Assembly: GCA_017404665.1 (NCBI GenBank)
Contig: JAFRBX010000070.1
Coordinates: 21,189 to 85,188, forward strand
Origin: Ruminococcus sp.
GTDB taxonomy: Bacteria > Bacillota > Clostridia > Oscillospirales > Acutalibacteraceae
DNA: 64,000 nt
Direction of reading: 5' to 3'
Made by a program: the position numbers and the translations under genes. The notes below the pieces were generated by a model. It ran no database searches, was not told where the DNA came from, and saw only the letters and a list, made by a program, of their open reading frames with translations. Below are positions 42,731-50,752 of this stretch, piece by piece. Each line of letters opens with the position of its first letter. Within the stretch, counting starts at the first letter, position 1.

Positions 42731-43944
42731 AGGTTGTCCCCCGCGCACAGCCCGCTCGCAAAGGCAAATTGCAGATTGTAGCCGCCGCAGTCGCCGTCGA
42801 CGTCCAGCGCTTCACCGACGATGTACAGCCCTTTGTGGCGCTTGCTCTCAAAGGTGTGGGGATCGATCTCGCTCAGACGCACACCGCCCGCAGTGACCTG
42901 CGCCTTTTTGAAATCGCGGTTTTCTTCACAGACAAAGCGCCAGTCCGAGATATGACGGCAAAGTGTTTTTATTTCTTTTTCGGAAATATCATTGCATAAC
43001 GCCGAGGGTCGGATCCCGCTTGTTTTCAGCAGGGCGAGTCCGATATTTTTATGGAACATTCCCGTGAAGATCTCGCCGGCGGGAGCGTCGGGGTCGTCTG
43101 CGATACGTGCCGTGATCTCCGAGATGATCTGTTCGTTCGTAAAGTCGGGCAGCAGATCGAGATGGATCTCAAAGCCGCCGCGGTTTGCTTCGCGGGAGAG
43201 GTTGAACACGCAGATGCCCGACAGCGCGTTTTCGGCAAATTGCACTTCGCCGCGCTCTGATTTGACGATCTTGCCGTTTTTGACAAGGCTCACCTGCGCC
43301 TGAGCACGAATTCCTTTGAGCGAACGCAGGAGATCGTTTTTCACCGTGACAGGGGAGAGCGAGGGGGAGAGGGGGCTCATGCTCAGTCCCAGCGAGCGCA
43401 GCAGCTCACGGCTGCCGCTTTCACGCCCTGCGTAATCCGCCCTGCCGCCCGACGCGATCACGAGCTTTTTTGCGGCAATACGCATATCCGCCGCGACGAT
43501 CTCGTAGCCGTCGGCGGTTTTTTGGACGCTCTTGATCTCCGTGCTGCAGCGCTCTTCGATACTGAGCTTCGCTATCCTGCGGCGCAGTACGTCCAGCACG
43601 GAGCTTGCCTGATTGCTCAGCGGATAGACCCTGCCCTCGCTGTCAGCGTGGGTCAGCAGTCCGAGTTTGTGGAAACAGCGCAAGACGTTTTCTGTGCTAT
43701 ATTTCTTAAAAAGAATATTGATCAACTGTTCGCTGCCTTCTCCGTGGTAGCTTTCAGCGTCTGCACCTATGTGGGTCAAGTTGCATCTGCCGTTGCCGGT
43801 GACGAGCAGCTTTTTGCCGACGCGGTCGGCTTTTTCCAGTATGACGATCGTTTTGTCCGGGTGACGCTCGGCGGCGCGGATCGCGCACAGTAAGCCTGCT
43901 GCTCCGCCGCCGATGATCACCGTGTATACGCTCTGCTTTTTCAT
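42727..43944 (-). CDS. BaiN/HI0933-type flavoprotein
   Basis: A 405-residue flavoprotein starting with YTVIIGGGAAGLLCAIRAAE, followed by LEKADRVGKKLLVTGNGRCNLTH, the diagnostic motif of the COG2081 group, and near the end AGGVRLSEIDPHTFESKRHKG and G-E-A-L-D-V-D-G-D-C-G-G-Y-N-L-Q. Full length for the family. Some members reduce bile acid intermediates, but most are uncharacterised. It lies between the exporter-like gene (1-bp overlap) and the second FAD protein (4-bp overlap). Confidence 0.9.
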   Translation of the reverse strand: MKKQSVYTVIIGGGAAGLLCAIRAAERHPDKTIVILEKADRVGKKLLVTGNGRCNLTHIGADAESYHGEGSEQLINILFKKYSTENVLRCFHKLGLLTHADSEGRVYPLSNQASSVLDVLRRRIAKLSIEERCSTEIKSVQKTADGYEIVAADMRIAAKKLVIASGGRADYAGRESGSRELLRSLGLSMSPLSPSLSPVTVKNDLLRSLKGIRAQAQVSLVKNGKIVKSERGEVQFAENALSGICVFNLSREANRGGFEIHLDLLPDFTNEQIISEITARIADDPDAPAGEIFTGMFHKNIGLALLKTSGIRPSALCNDISEKEIKTLCRHISDWRFVCEENRDFKKAQVTAGGVRLSEIDPHTFESKRHKGLYIVGEALDVDGDCGGYNLQFAFASGLCAGDNL

Positions 43945-44447
43945 TATGTCTGCGGTACGGAAGTGGTGAAGATCTTTGCCAAAAAGCCGAAGGTCTCGGG
44001 CAGCAGCACGACCAGCGAGACGATCACGCCCGCGATCAGCACGCCGCAGAAAACGGCGAGCACGGATTTTTTGAAGCCCATATCAAGGATGGACGCCGCC
44101 AGCGTACCCGTCCACGCGCCCGTGACGGGCAGCGGGATGCCGACAAAGAACATCAGCGCCAAGAACAGCCCCTTGCCGCTTTTGGCTTTCAGCTTTTCGC
44201 CGCCTTTTTCGCCCTTTCTCAGGCAGAAGGAAAAGAATTTGCCGATGTATTTTTTGTCCTTGCCCCACTCAAGCACCTTGCGGGCAAAGAGGTAGATGAA
44301 CGGCACGGGGATCATGTTGCCGATGACGGCAATGATATACGCGACGACAAAATTGATTTTGTAGCCCCATACTGCGGCGGGGATCGCTCCTCTGAGCTCG
44401 AAGATCGGGATCATCGCGAATAAAACGGTCATAAGGTATTTTTTCAT
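43944..44447 (-). CDS. Small multidrug export-like membrane protein (COG2426)
   Basis: A 167-residue membrane protein with four to five hydrophobic segments. It opens with TVLFAMIPIFELRGAIPAAV, the signature of the putative small multidrug export family, and ends with the strongly hydrophobic ILDMGFKKSVLAVFCGVLIA. ATG 44447 follows AAAGGAG. Transport activity is only assumed for this family. First gene of the three-gene minus-strand operon. Confidence 0.85.
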   Translation of the reverse strand: MKKYLMTVLFAMIPIFELRGAIPAAVWGYKINFVVAYIIAVIGNMIPVPFIYLFARKVLEWGKDKKYIGKFFSFCLRKGEKGGEKLKAKSGKGLFLALMFFVGIPLPVTGAWTGTLAASILDMGFKKSVLAVFCGVLIAGVIVSLVVLLPETFGFLAKIFTTSVPQT

Positions 44448-44598
44448 AGAGGATACTCCTTTAATTTCAGCAGGACTCCGTGATGACGCAGACACGCCGT
44501 CAACCGGAAAAGAATGCGTGCGCCCTTAGCATTATAACTGAAAATGCGCACCATTTCAACACTTATTTGACTGATACTGAAAACTTATATGAATCCGT

Positions 44599-44627
44599 TT
44601 GACATTTTATGCGTAATTGATTAGAAT
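44599..44627 (+). promoter_or_regulatory. Sigma-A promoter of the VanZ-like/MATE genes
   Basis: TTGACA, 17-bp spacer, TAGAAT, 33 bp before ATG 44661, in the divergent region with the minus-strand operon. Confidence 0.75.
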
Positions 44628-44660
44628 AACACTGAATTGCTATGTTTTTTCGGTGTCATT

Positions 44661-45548
44661 ATGAAGAATAAAAAGCTACTGACGTCGCGGGTGATCATGA
44701 CGGCGCTGACCGTCGCGGCGGTCGCGTTCATTTTCTTCAATTCGTCCCAGAACGCGGATGATTCGTCTCAGCGCAGCGGCAGACTGCTCTCTGTTATCAA
44801 TCAATTGTTTTGTTCGTGGAACATCCCGATCGAGGTCACGGATCATTTTGTCCGCAAGGCGGCGCATTTTACCGAGTACACCCTGCTGGGTGTTTTGCTG
44901 TGTGTGACGGTGTACCTCTATCTCAGAAAACGGCTCAGAACGCTGTTGTCGGCTTTGCCGATGGGCGCGGCTGTTGCAATTTGCGACGAGCTGATCCAGC
45001 GCACCGCTGCGGGACGCTCCTGCGAGATAAAGGACATGCTGCTGGATTTCGGCGGTATCGTGTTCGGCACGATGTTCGTATTGTTGATTATTTCGAAAAA
45101 GAAAAAAGATCAAAGAACCATAAGGGTACAGATGGAAGGAAGGAAAAATCGTGAGCGAGGTTTCTCAAAACAAAATGGGCGTCAAGCCGATGTTCCCCCT
45201 GCTGATGGGGATGTCGCTGCCGGCGATGTTTTCGATGATGATACAGGCGCTGTACAATGTCGTGGACAGCATCTTTGTCGCGCGCTATTCGCCCGACGCG
45301 CTGCAGGCGGTGTCGCTGGCATATCCTCTGCAGATGATCATGATCTCCTTTGCCGTCGGAACGGCGGTCGGCGTCAACTCGCTGATCGCGAGACGCTTGG
45401 GCGCGAAGAACTATCAGGACGCGAATACCGCGGCGACGACAGGTCTGGTGCTGGCGGTCATCAACTGGCTGGTCTTTTTGGCGATCGGTCTGACCGTGTC
45501 CCGCCCGTTCATCTCACTGTTTACTTCGGACGGCGAGGTCATCGGTGA
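44661..45548 (+). CDS. VanZ-like membrane protein with abnormal read-through tail
   Basis: The first ~155 residues form a VanZ-like domain: a TM helix, FFNSSQNADDSSQRSG, FVRKAAHFTEYTLLGVLL, AICDELIQR and GRSCEIKDMLLDFGG. The frame then continues for about 140 residues with no domain, overlapping the MATE gene by 398 bp in another frame. If the A6 run at 45102-45107 had one A fewer, the frame would stop at TAA 45121-45123, the length expected for a VanZ protein. A small indel (real or in the sequence) is the simplest explanation. VanZ-like proteins are linked to glycopeptide tolerance, but most have unknown roles. Confidence 0.75.
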   Translation: MKNKKLLTSRVIMTALTVAAVAFIFFNSSQNADDSSQRSGRLLSVINQLFCSWNIPIEVTDHFVRKAAHFTEYTLLGVLLCVTVYLYLRKRLRTLLSALPMGAAVAICDELIQRTAAGRSCEIKDMLLDFGGIVFGTMFVLLIISKKKKDQRTIRVQMEGRKNRERGFSKQNGRQADVPPADGDVAAGDVFDDDTGAVQCRGQHLCRALFARRAAGGVAGISSADDHDLLCRRNGGRRQLADRETLGREELSGREYRGDDRSGAGGHQLAGLFGDRSDRVPPVHLTVYFGRRGHR

Positions 45549-46536
45549 CGGAACCGGATATCTGACGGTGGTGCTGTGCGTATCCTTCGGCGCGATGATT
45601 TCTTGTATGGGAGAGAAGATCCTCCAATCCACCGGCAACATGATCATCCCGATGCTGACCCAGATCCTCGGCGCGGTGATCAATATCATTTTTGATCCGC
45701 TGCTGATATTCGGCGTCGGCTTTTTCCCGCGGCTGGGCGTACTGGGCGCGGCGATCGCGACCGTGTTCGGTCAGATCTGCTCCATGACCTTTATCCTGAT
45801 CATTCTGTTTGTGAAAAAGCACGAGGTCAAGATCACCTTCAAGGGCTTCCGCATGCAAAAGATCGTTTTGAAAAATATCTATTCGGTGAGCTTTCCCGCC
45901 ATCATCATGCAGTGTATCGGCTCGGTGATGGTATCGGGCATCAACGCGATCATCTCGATCGCGGATATTGCCGCCGAGTACGGCGCGGCGTATATCAACG
46001 CCTTCGGTATCTACTTCAAGCTGCAGAGCTTTGTCTTCATGCCCGTGTTCGGACTCAGCCAAGGTGTTTCGCCGATCATCGGCTACAACTTCGGCGCCCG
46101 CAACAAAAAGCGCATGTATGAAGCGTTCCGCATGGGCGTTATCATCGCGGGCATCATCATGGCGGCGGGTACCGTGCTGTTCCAGCTGGCTCCCGGCTGG
46201 CTGCTTTCTCTGTTTGAGTCGGCGGACAACGCCGCGGCGAACGCGCTGCTTGCCGAGGTGGGTGAGCCGCTGCTGCGGATCATCAGTGTTTCGTTCATCA
46301 TGGCGGCGGTCGGCATCATGTTCTCTACGCTGTTTCAGGCGGTGGGCAAGGGCTTTTACAGTATGACGATGTCCGTCCTGCGTCAGCTCGGCGTGCTGCT
46401 GCCCGTGGCGTTTGTGCTGTCAAAAATCAATATGGTTGCCATGTGGTACGCATTCCCGATCGCTGAGATCGTGTGTCTGGGCATCGGTATCATCTTTTTC
46501 CTCGCACTGAGGAAAAAGACGTTCAGCAAGCTGTAA
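45151..46536 (+). CDS. MATE family efflux transporter
   Basis: A 461-residue protein with twelve predicted membrane segments. It opens with PMFPLLMGMSLPAMFSMMIQ and ALYNVVDSIFVARYSPDALQA, the MATE signature, and its second half repeats the pattern with GLSQGVSPIIGYNFGA. It exports drugs or metabolites using Na+ or H+. A GTG start with GGAAGG upstream is used. The reading frame is clean throughout, unlike the overlapping VanZ-like tail. Confidence 0.93.
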   Translation: MSEVSQNKMGVKPMFPLLMGMSLPAMFSMMIQALYNVVDSIFVARYSPDALQAVSLAYPLQMIMISFAVGTAVGVNSLIARRLGAKNYQDANTAATTGLVLAVINWLVFLAIGLTVSRPFISLFTSDGEVIGDGTGYLTVVLCVSFGAMISCMGEKILQSTGNMIIPMLTQILGAVINIIFDPLLIFGVGFFPRLGVLGAAIATVFGQICSMTFILIILFVKKHEVKITFKGFRMQKIVLKNIYSVSFPAIIMQCIGSVMVSGINAIISIADIAAEYGAAYINAFGIYFKLQSFVFMPVFGLSQGVSPIIGYNFGARNKKRMYEAFRMGVIIAGIIMAAGTVLFQLAPGWLLSLFESADNAAANALLAEVGEPLLRIISVSFIMAAVGIMFSTLFQAVGKGFYSMTMSVLRQLGVLLPVAFVLSKINMVAMWYAFPIAEIVCLGIGIIFFLALRKKTFSKL

Positions 46537-46578
46537 TACTTCGTTTTTTCGCTTCATATGGTTATATGGGGTGATACA

Positions 46579-46953
46579 ATGAGTGAAATGCGACACAGCG
46601 AGATCATCTATGAGGAAGGCTGGCGAGAGACCGCGCCTGCCGTACAGGAGGAAACGCCCGTTGATGAAGCGGCGCCCTCGACTAATGCCGCTGTCGAAAA
46701 AGCACCGGACAGCAAGCCCTTACTGATCACGATCCAGCTGGCGCTGTGCCTGATCGCGGCGCTCGTGCTGTTTTTGCTCAAGGCGATGGACAGCGAAGGC
46801 TATTACAGCTTCATCGATTATTATCACGACGAGCTGCAGAAGCCGGTGGTGTCTCAGGAGGTTTTCAGCGCCGCGGACGTTTCAAAGCTGTTCGCGGAGC
46901 ATCACATAGAGATACAGGCGACGCCGGATGAAACTGCGCGTAGCGAAGATTGA
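46579..46953 (+). CDS. Single-pass membrane protein before a SpoIVFB-like protease
   Basis: A 124-residue protein with a charged N-terminal region of ~55 residues, one membrane helix (LLITIQLALCLIAALVLFLL), and a short outer part. No family was recognised. ATG 46579 follows GGGGTGAT. It overlaps the protease gene by 26 bp. By position and topology it matches SpoIVFA, the membrane inhibitor of SpoIVFB, but it is much shorter and lacks a LytM-like domain, so this is only a hypothesis. Confidence 0.65.
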   Translation: MSEMRHSEIIYEEGWRETAPAVQEETPVDEAAPSTNAAVEKAPDSKPLLITIQLALCLIAALVLFLLKAMDSEGYYSFIDYYHDELQKPVVSQEVFSAADVSKLFAEHHIEIQATPDETARSED

Positions 46954-47497
46954 TCTCGTTATCGGCTATGAAGCGATCGCGGCGATGACTGCTGTGCTTC
47001 TCCTTGACCGCAGCAATCGGATCCTCTGCTGCTTTTTGGCGGCGCTTTTGCATGAGCTGGGTCATATCCTTGTGATGAAGATATGCGGTGTGCGTGTACG
47101 CGGCTTGAAGCTCGGCTTATTTGACGTTCTGATTTCTGCGGATGAGCCGCCGACTGTGCGTGCGGATGTACTGATTACGCTGGGCGGACCTTTGGCGAAC
47201 TTTTTCTTTGCCGCGGTATTCTGTCCGTTCAGCTTAACGCTCGGACTGCCGCATCTTGCGCTCGGGATATTCAATCTGCTGCCCGTGATGAGCTTGGACG
47301 GCGGACATTTGCTGTATATTTATTTGTCGCGAAAGCTTGCGCCGCGCACCTGTGAGATCATCATGCGCGCGGTGACCTTTGCTTTTTTTCTGCTGCTGAG
47401 TACGGCAGGGATCTGTTTGTTGTTCAAGAGCGGATACAACTACTCTTTGTTGTTGATATCTCTCTATCTGATCGCTGTATTATTTTTGAAAAAATAG
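46928..47497 (+). CDS. SpoIVFB-like M50 intramembrane metalloprotease
   Basis: A 189-residue membrane protein with the zinc-binding HELGH motif in LLHELGHILVMKICG and the third ligand region GIFNLLPVMSLDGGH (the usual N-L-L-P-x-x-x-L-D-G-G). It also has a T-L-G-G-P-L-A-N loop. In Bacillus the related SpoIVFB cuts pro-sigma-K within the membrane in the mother cell. The protein is shorter than Bacillus SpoIVFB (~290) and lacks its C-terminal CBS domain. Confidence 0.85.
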   Translation: MKLRVAKIDLVIGYEAIAAMTAVLLLDRSNRILCCFLAALLHELGHILVMKICGVRVRGLKLGLFDVLISADEPPTVRADVLITLGGPLANFFFAAVFCPFSLTLGLPHLALGIFNLLPVMSLDGGHLLYIYLSRKLAPRTCEIIMRAVTFAFFLLLSTAGICLLFKSGYNYSLLLISLYLIAVLFLKK

Positions 47498-47506
47498 GAG
47501 AAGCCT

Positions 47507-49366
47507 ATGTATCCCGAAACAATCGAAAAATTGCTCCTGAAGGTGCAGAAGCCCGGCCGCTATGTCGGCGGCGAGCACGGAGAGGCGATTAAGGACAAGC
47601 GTCAGGTCGATGTGCGGTTTGCCTTCTGCTTTCCCGATATCTATGAGATCGGCATGTCGCATCTGGGTATCAAGATCCTGTACAGCCTGTTTAACGAAAA
47701 ACCGTATATCTGGTGCGAGCGTGTGTTTGCGCCGTGGATCGATATGGAAGAACAGATGCGCGCGCATGATATCCCGCTGTGGGCACTGGAGTCCGGCGAT
47801 CCGCTGTCGGATTTCGACTTTATCGGCTTTACTTTGCAGTATGAGCTCAGCTACAGCAACATCCTGAACATGCTGGAGCTGGGAGGTATCCCGCTTTTGT
47901 CAAAGGACAGGCATGATCTGAAGCATATCGTCGTCGCGGGCGGTCCCTGCGCCTGCAATCCCGAGCCGATCACGGACTTTATTGACATCTTTTTCCTCGG
48001 CGACGGGGAAGAGGTCGACCTCGAGGTGATCGAGCTTTTCAGAGCATGCAAAAAAGAGGGAAAAAGCAGAGAAGAATTTCTGCGCCTTGCTTCCCGTATC
48101 AAGGGCGTATATGTTCCCTCGCTCTATGATGTGACCTACAACGATGACGGCACGATCAATGCTGTGACGCCGCGTGACGGCGCTCCCGCGGTGATCGAAA
48201 AGCGCGTCATGATGAATATGGACAAAAGCTACTATCCCGATAATTTTGTCGTCCCGAATATCGAGATCGTCCATGACCGCGCGGTGGAGGAGATCTTCCG
48301 CGGCTGTATCCGCGGCTGCCGCTTCTGTCAGGCGGGCTTCTTATATCGCCCCGTGCGCGAAAAATCGGTGGAATGTATCAGCAGACAGACGCATGCTTTG
48401 TGCCGCAATACGGGCTACGACGAGGTATCCCTGTCGTCGCTGAGCTCCAGCGACTATACACAGGTGGTGCCGATGCTCAAGGAGCTGAACAGCTGGGCGA
48501 AACCCGAGAACGTCAGCCTGAGTCTGCCGTCCCTGCGTGTGGACGGCTTCTCCGACGATATACTGAACGAGATCAAGACGGTGCGCAAGAGCGGCTTGAC
48601 CTTCGCCCCCGAGGCGGGCAGCCAGCGCCTGCGCGACGCCATCAACAAAAACGTCTTTGAGGACGAGCTGATGAACACCTGCCGCGTCGCGTTTGAGGGC
48701 GGCTATACGACCGTCAAGCTCTATTTCATGATTGGTCTGCCGACCGAGACGATGGACGACGTAGCGGATATCGCGAACCTTGGCAAGAAGGTGCTTGACA
48801 CCTTCTACAGCACCCCGAACCGTCCCAAGGGCAAGGCGCCCCGCGTGACGCTTTCGGCGTCCTCCTTTGTTCCTAAGCCCTTCACCCCCTTCCAGTGGGA
48901 GCCGCAGGATACGATGGACACACTGCGTGAAAAGCAGCAGCATATCAAGAAATCGATCGTGGACAACAAGATATCACTGAGCAAGATGACCTATAACTAT
49001 CACGATTCCGACACCTCGTATCTGGAGGCGGTATTTGCCCGCGGAGACCGCCGACTGAACGCCGTCATGCTGGAGGCGCACAAAAAAGGCATCCGCTTTG
49101 ACGGCTGGAGCGACTGTTTCTCGCTGAAGAATTGGCTGGAGGCGTTTGAAGCCTGCGGGATCGATCCCGCGTTCTACGCCAACCGCCGCCGTTCCTTTGA
49201 TGAGATTCTGCCGTGGGATCACCTTGATTACGGCGTGACTAAGGATTTCCTGCACCGCGAGTGCGAGCGCGCCTACCGCTCCGAGGCGTCGCCCAACTGC
49301 CGTGAAAAGTGTCTCGGCTGCGGCTGTACGAAATACAAGGGAGGTGTCTGCTATGAAAAACGTTAG
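47507..49366 (+). CDS. B12-binding-type radical SAM protein (TIGR03960 family)
   Basis: A 619-residue protein. An N-terminal region resembling a cobalamin-binding fold (FAFCFPDIYEIGMSHLGIKI) precedes a radical SAM core with the cluster motif C-I-R-G-C-R-F-C (Cys267, 271, 274) and TFAPEAGSQRLRDAINKN. The C-terminal part includes a cysteine-rich end, CREKCLGCGCTKYKGGVC. It is usually found next to the DUF2344 gene, as here (14-bp overlap). A role in RNA or ribosome-related modification has been suggested from context only. Confidence 0.9.
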   Translation: MYPETIEKLLLKVQKPGRYVGGEHGEAIKDKRQVDVRFAFCFPDIYEIGMSHLGIKILYSLFNEKPYIWCERVFAPWIDMEEQMRAHDIPLWALESGDPLSDFDFIGFTLQYELSYSNILNMLELGGIPLLSKDRHDLKHIVVAGGPCACNPEPITDFIDIFFLGDGEEVDLEVIELFRACKKEGKSREEFLRLASRIKGVYVPSLYDVTYNDDGTINAVTPRDGAPAVIEKRVMMNMDKSYYPDNFVVPNIEIVHDRAVEEIFRGCIRGCRFCQAGFLYRPVREKSVECISRQTHALCRNTGYDEVSLSSLSSSDYTQVVPMLKELNSWAKPENVSLSLPSLRVDGFSDDILNEIKTVRKSGLTFAPEAGSQRLRDAINKNVFEDELMNTCRVAFEGGYTTVKLYFMIGLPTETMDDVADIANLGKKVLDTFYSTPNRPKGKAPRVTLSASSFVPKPFTPFQWEPQDTMDTLREKQQHIKKSIVDNKISLSKMTYNYHDSDTSYLEAVFARGDRRLNAVMLEAHKKGIRFDGWSDCFSLKNWLEAFEACGIDPAFYANRRRSFDEILPWDHLDYGVTKDFLHRECERAYRSEASPNCREKCLGCGCTKYKGGVCYEKR

Positions 49367-50018
49367 GGTATTTTACCGCAAGGACGGCGCCTGCAAATAT
49401 ATCTCCCACCTCGATACCAACCGTGTGATGCTCCGCGCAATCGGCAAAAGCCGCCTGAACATCTGGCGCACCGAGGGCTTCAATCAGCACGCCTATATCA
49501 CCTTTGCGCTGCCGCTGTCTTTAGGATTTGCGTCCGAATGTGAAAGCATGGATTTCCGTATATTGGATGATGACGAGGATCTTTCCGCGATCCCCGAGCG
49601 CATGAACGCCTGTCTGCCCGAAGGGATCCGCGTGTTTCGCTGCGCGGAGGCGGTGCACAAGCCTGCGGATATCGAATCTGCAAAATATGCCGTACAGATC
49701 GAGCCGATGAACGAGAATGAAATTTCCTTTTCGGAATTATCGGAAAAATGGAGAGACTTCCTCTCGCTCCCCGAGATCATCGTGCAAAAGAAAACCAAAA
49801 AGGGCATGAAGGACGTCGACGTCAAGCCGTATGTGCTTGCTTTTGAAATGAAGGAGGGAGAGAAGGCTGCCTTCGACCTGACCCTTCCCGCGGGCTCGAC
49901 GCTGAACATCAACCCCAACCTGTTGATCGACGCGTTTGCACAAAGTGTCGGTATCGAGCTTTACGCGGATATCACCCGCGTCGGCATCTATATCAAAGGG
50001 GGAGAGGACTTTGCGTAA
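49353..50018 (+). CDS. DUF2344/TIGR03936 family protein
   Basis: A 221-residue protein starting MKNVRVFYRKDGACKYISHLD and continuing with the family stretch EGFNQHAYITFALPLSLGFAS. The rest alternates charged helices and strands (KKGMKDVDVKPYV). It is the standard partner of the preceding radical SAM protein, and in some genomes the two are fused. ATG 49353 follows GGGAGGTG inside the upstream gene. Biochemical role not established. Confidence 0.88.
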   Translation: MKNVRVFYRKDGACKYISHLDTNRVMLRAIGKSRLNIWRTEGFNQHAYITFALPLSLGFASECESMDFRILDDDEDLSAIPERMNACLPEGIRVFRCAEAVHKPADIESAKYAVQIEPMNENEISFSELSEKWRDFLSLPEIIVQKKTKKGMKDVDVKPYVLAFEMKEGEKAAFDLTLPAGSTLNINPNLLIDAFAQSVGIELYADITRVGIYIKGGEDFA

Positions 50019-50706
50019 GCGTTTTGACATCGTTTTGCTGGATGCGGACGAGACCGTCTACGACTTCAAGCTCGCGGAAAAGACCGCCGTCAGCCTCACG
50101 CTCAGTCAATTCGGTGTAGAGCCGACGGACGAGGTTGTCAGTCTGTACAGTGACATCAATCTCGGCTGCTGGAAGGCGCTCGAACGCGGTGAATTAAGCC
50201 GTGATGACTTGAAGCCGACCCGTTTTCGGAATTTGTTTGAAGCGATCGGCGCTGAACCCGCTGATTTTATCGCGGTGAACGATACCTATGAGGGCTTTCT
50301 GGCAGAGCAGGCTTTCCTGCTTGACGGCGCTTTGGAATTTGTCAAAAAGCTGCATAAACATTGCAAGATCTATCTCGCTACCAACGGACTGACGATCCCG
50401 CAGACGGGACGCTTCAACCGCGCCGCCGTCAAGCCGTACGTCGACGGGATCTATATCTCCGAGCAGATCGGCGTCAGCAAGCCCGATAAAGCGTATTTTG
50501 ACTATATCTTCCGTGATCTGGATATCACGGACAAAAGCCGTGTGATTATGGTCGGCGACAGCCTGACCTCCGACATGCTCGGGGGCAGGAACGCCGGTTT
50601 GACTACCTGTTTATATCTGAACGGCAAAGAGCCCACCGGCAGCGAGCTCTGCGATTACGAGATCCGCGCATACGATGAATTTTTTGAAATATTGTTTCAA
50701 CCATAA
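50011..50706 (+). CDS. HAD-family hydrolase, YjjG-like
   Basis: A 231-residue HAD phosphatase. Motif I is DIVLLDADETVYDF (family DxDxT), motif II is IYLATNGL, the Lys of motif III is in GVSKPDKAYF, and motif IV is VIMVGDSLTSDM. The YjjG-like form usually hydrolyses nucleotide or sugar phosphates (noncanonical nucleotide house-cleaning). TTG 50011 with GGGGGAG upstream is the best start; it overlaps the DUF2344 stop by 8 bp. Confidence 0.88.
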   Translation: MRKRFDIVLLDADETVYDFKLAEKTAVSLTLSQFGVEPTDEVVSLYSDINLGCWKALERGELSRDDLKPTRFRNLFEAIGAEPADFIAVNDTYEGFLAEQAFLLDGALEFVKKLHKHCKIYLATNGLTIPQTGRFNRAAVKPYVDGIYISEQIGVSKPDKAYFDYIFRDLDITDKSRVIMVGDSLTSDMLGGRNAGLTTCLYLNGKEPTGSELCDYEIRAYDEFFEILFQP

Positions 50707-50710
50707 CGAA

Positions 50711-50740
50711 CACCCCGTTGTCAGCGACAGCGGGGTGTAG
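50711..50740. terminator. Terminator between convergent HAD and ATPase genes
   Basis: ACACCCCG pairs with CGGGGTGT around a TGTCAGCGACA loop that itself can pair. It lies between two converging genes. Confidence 0.75.
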
Positions 50741-50752
50741 TGTATATTCTTG

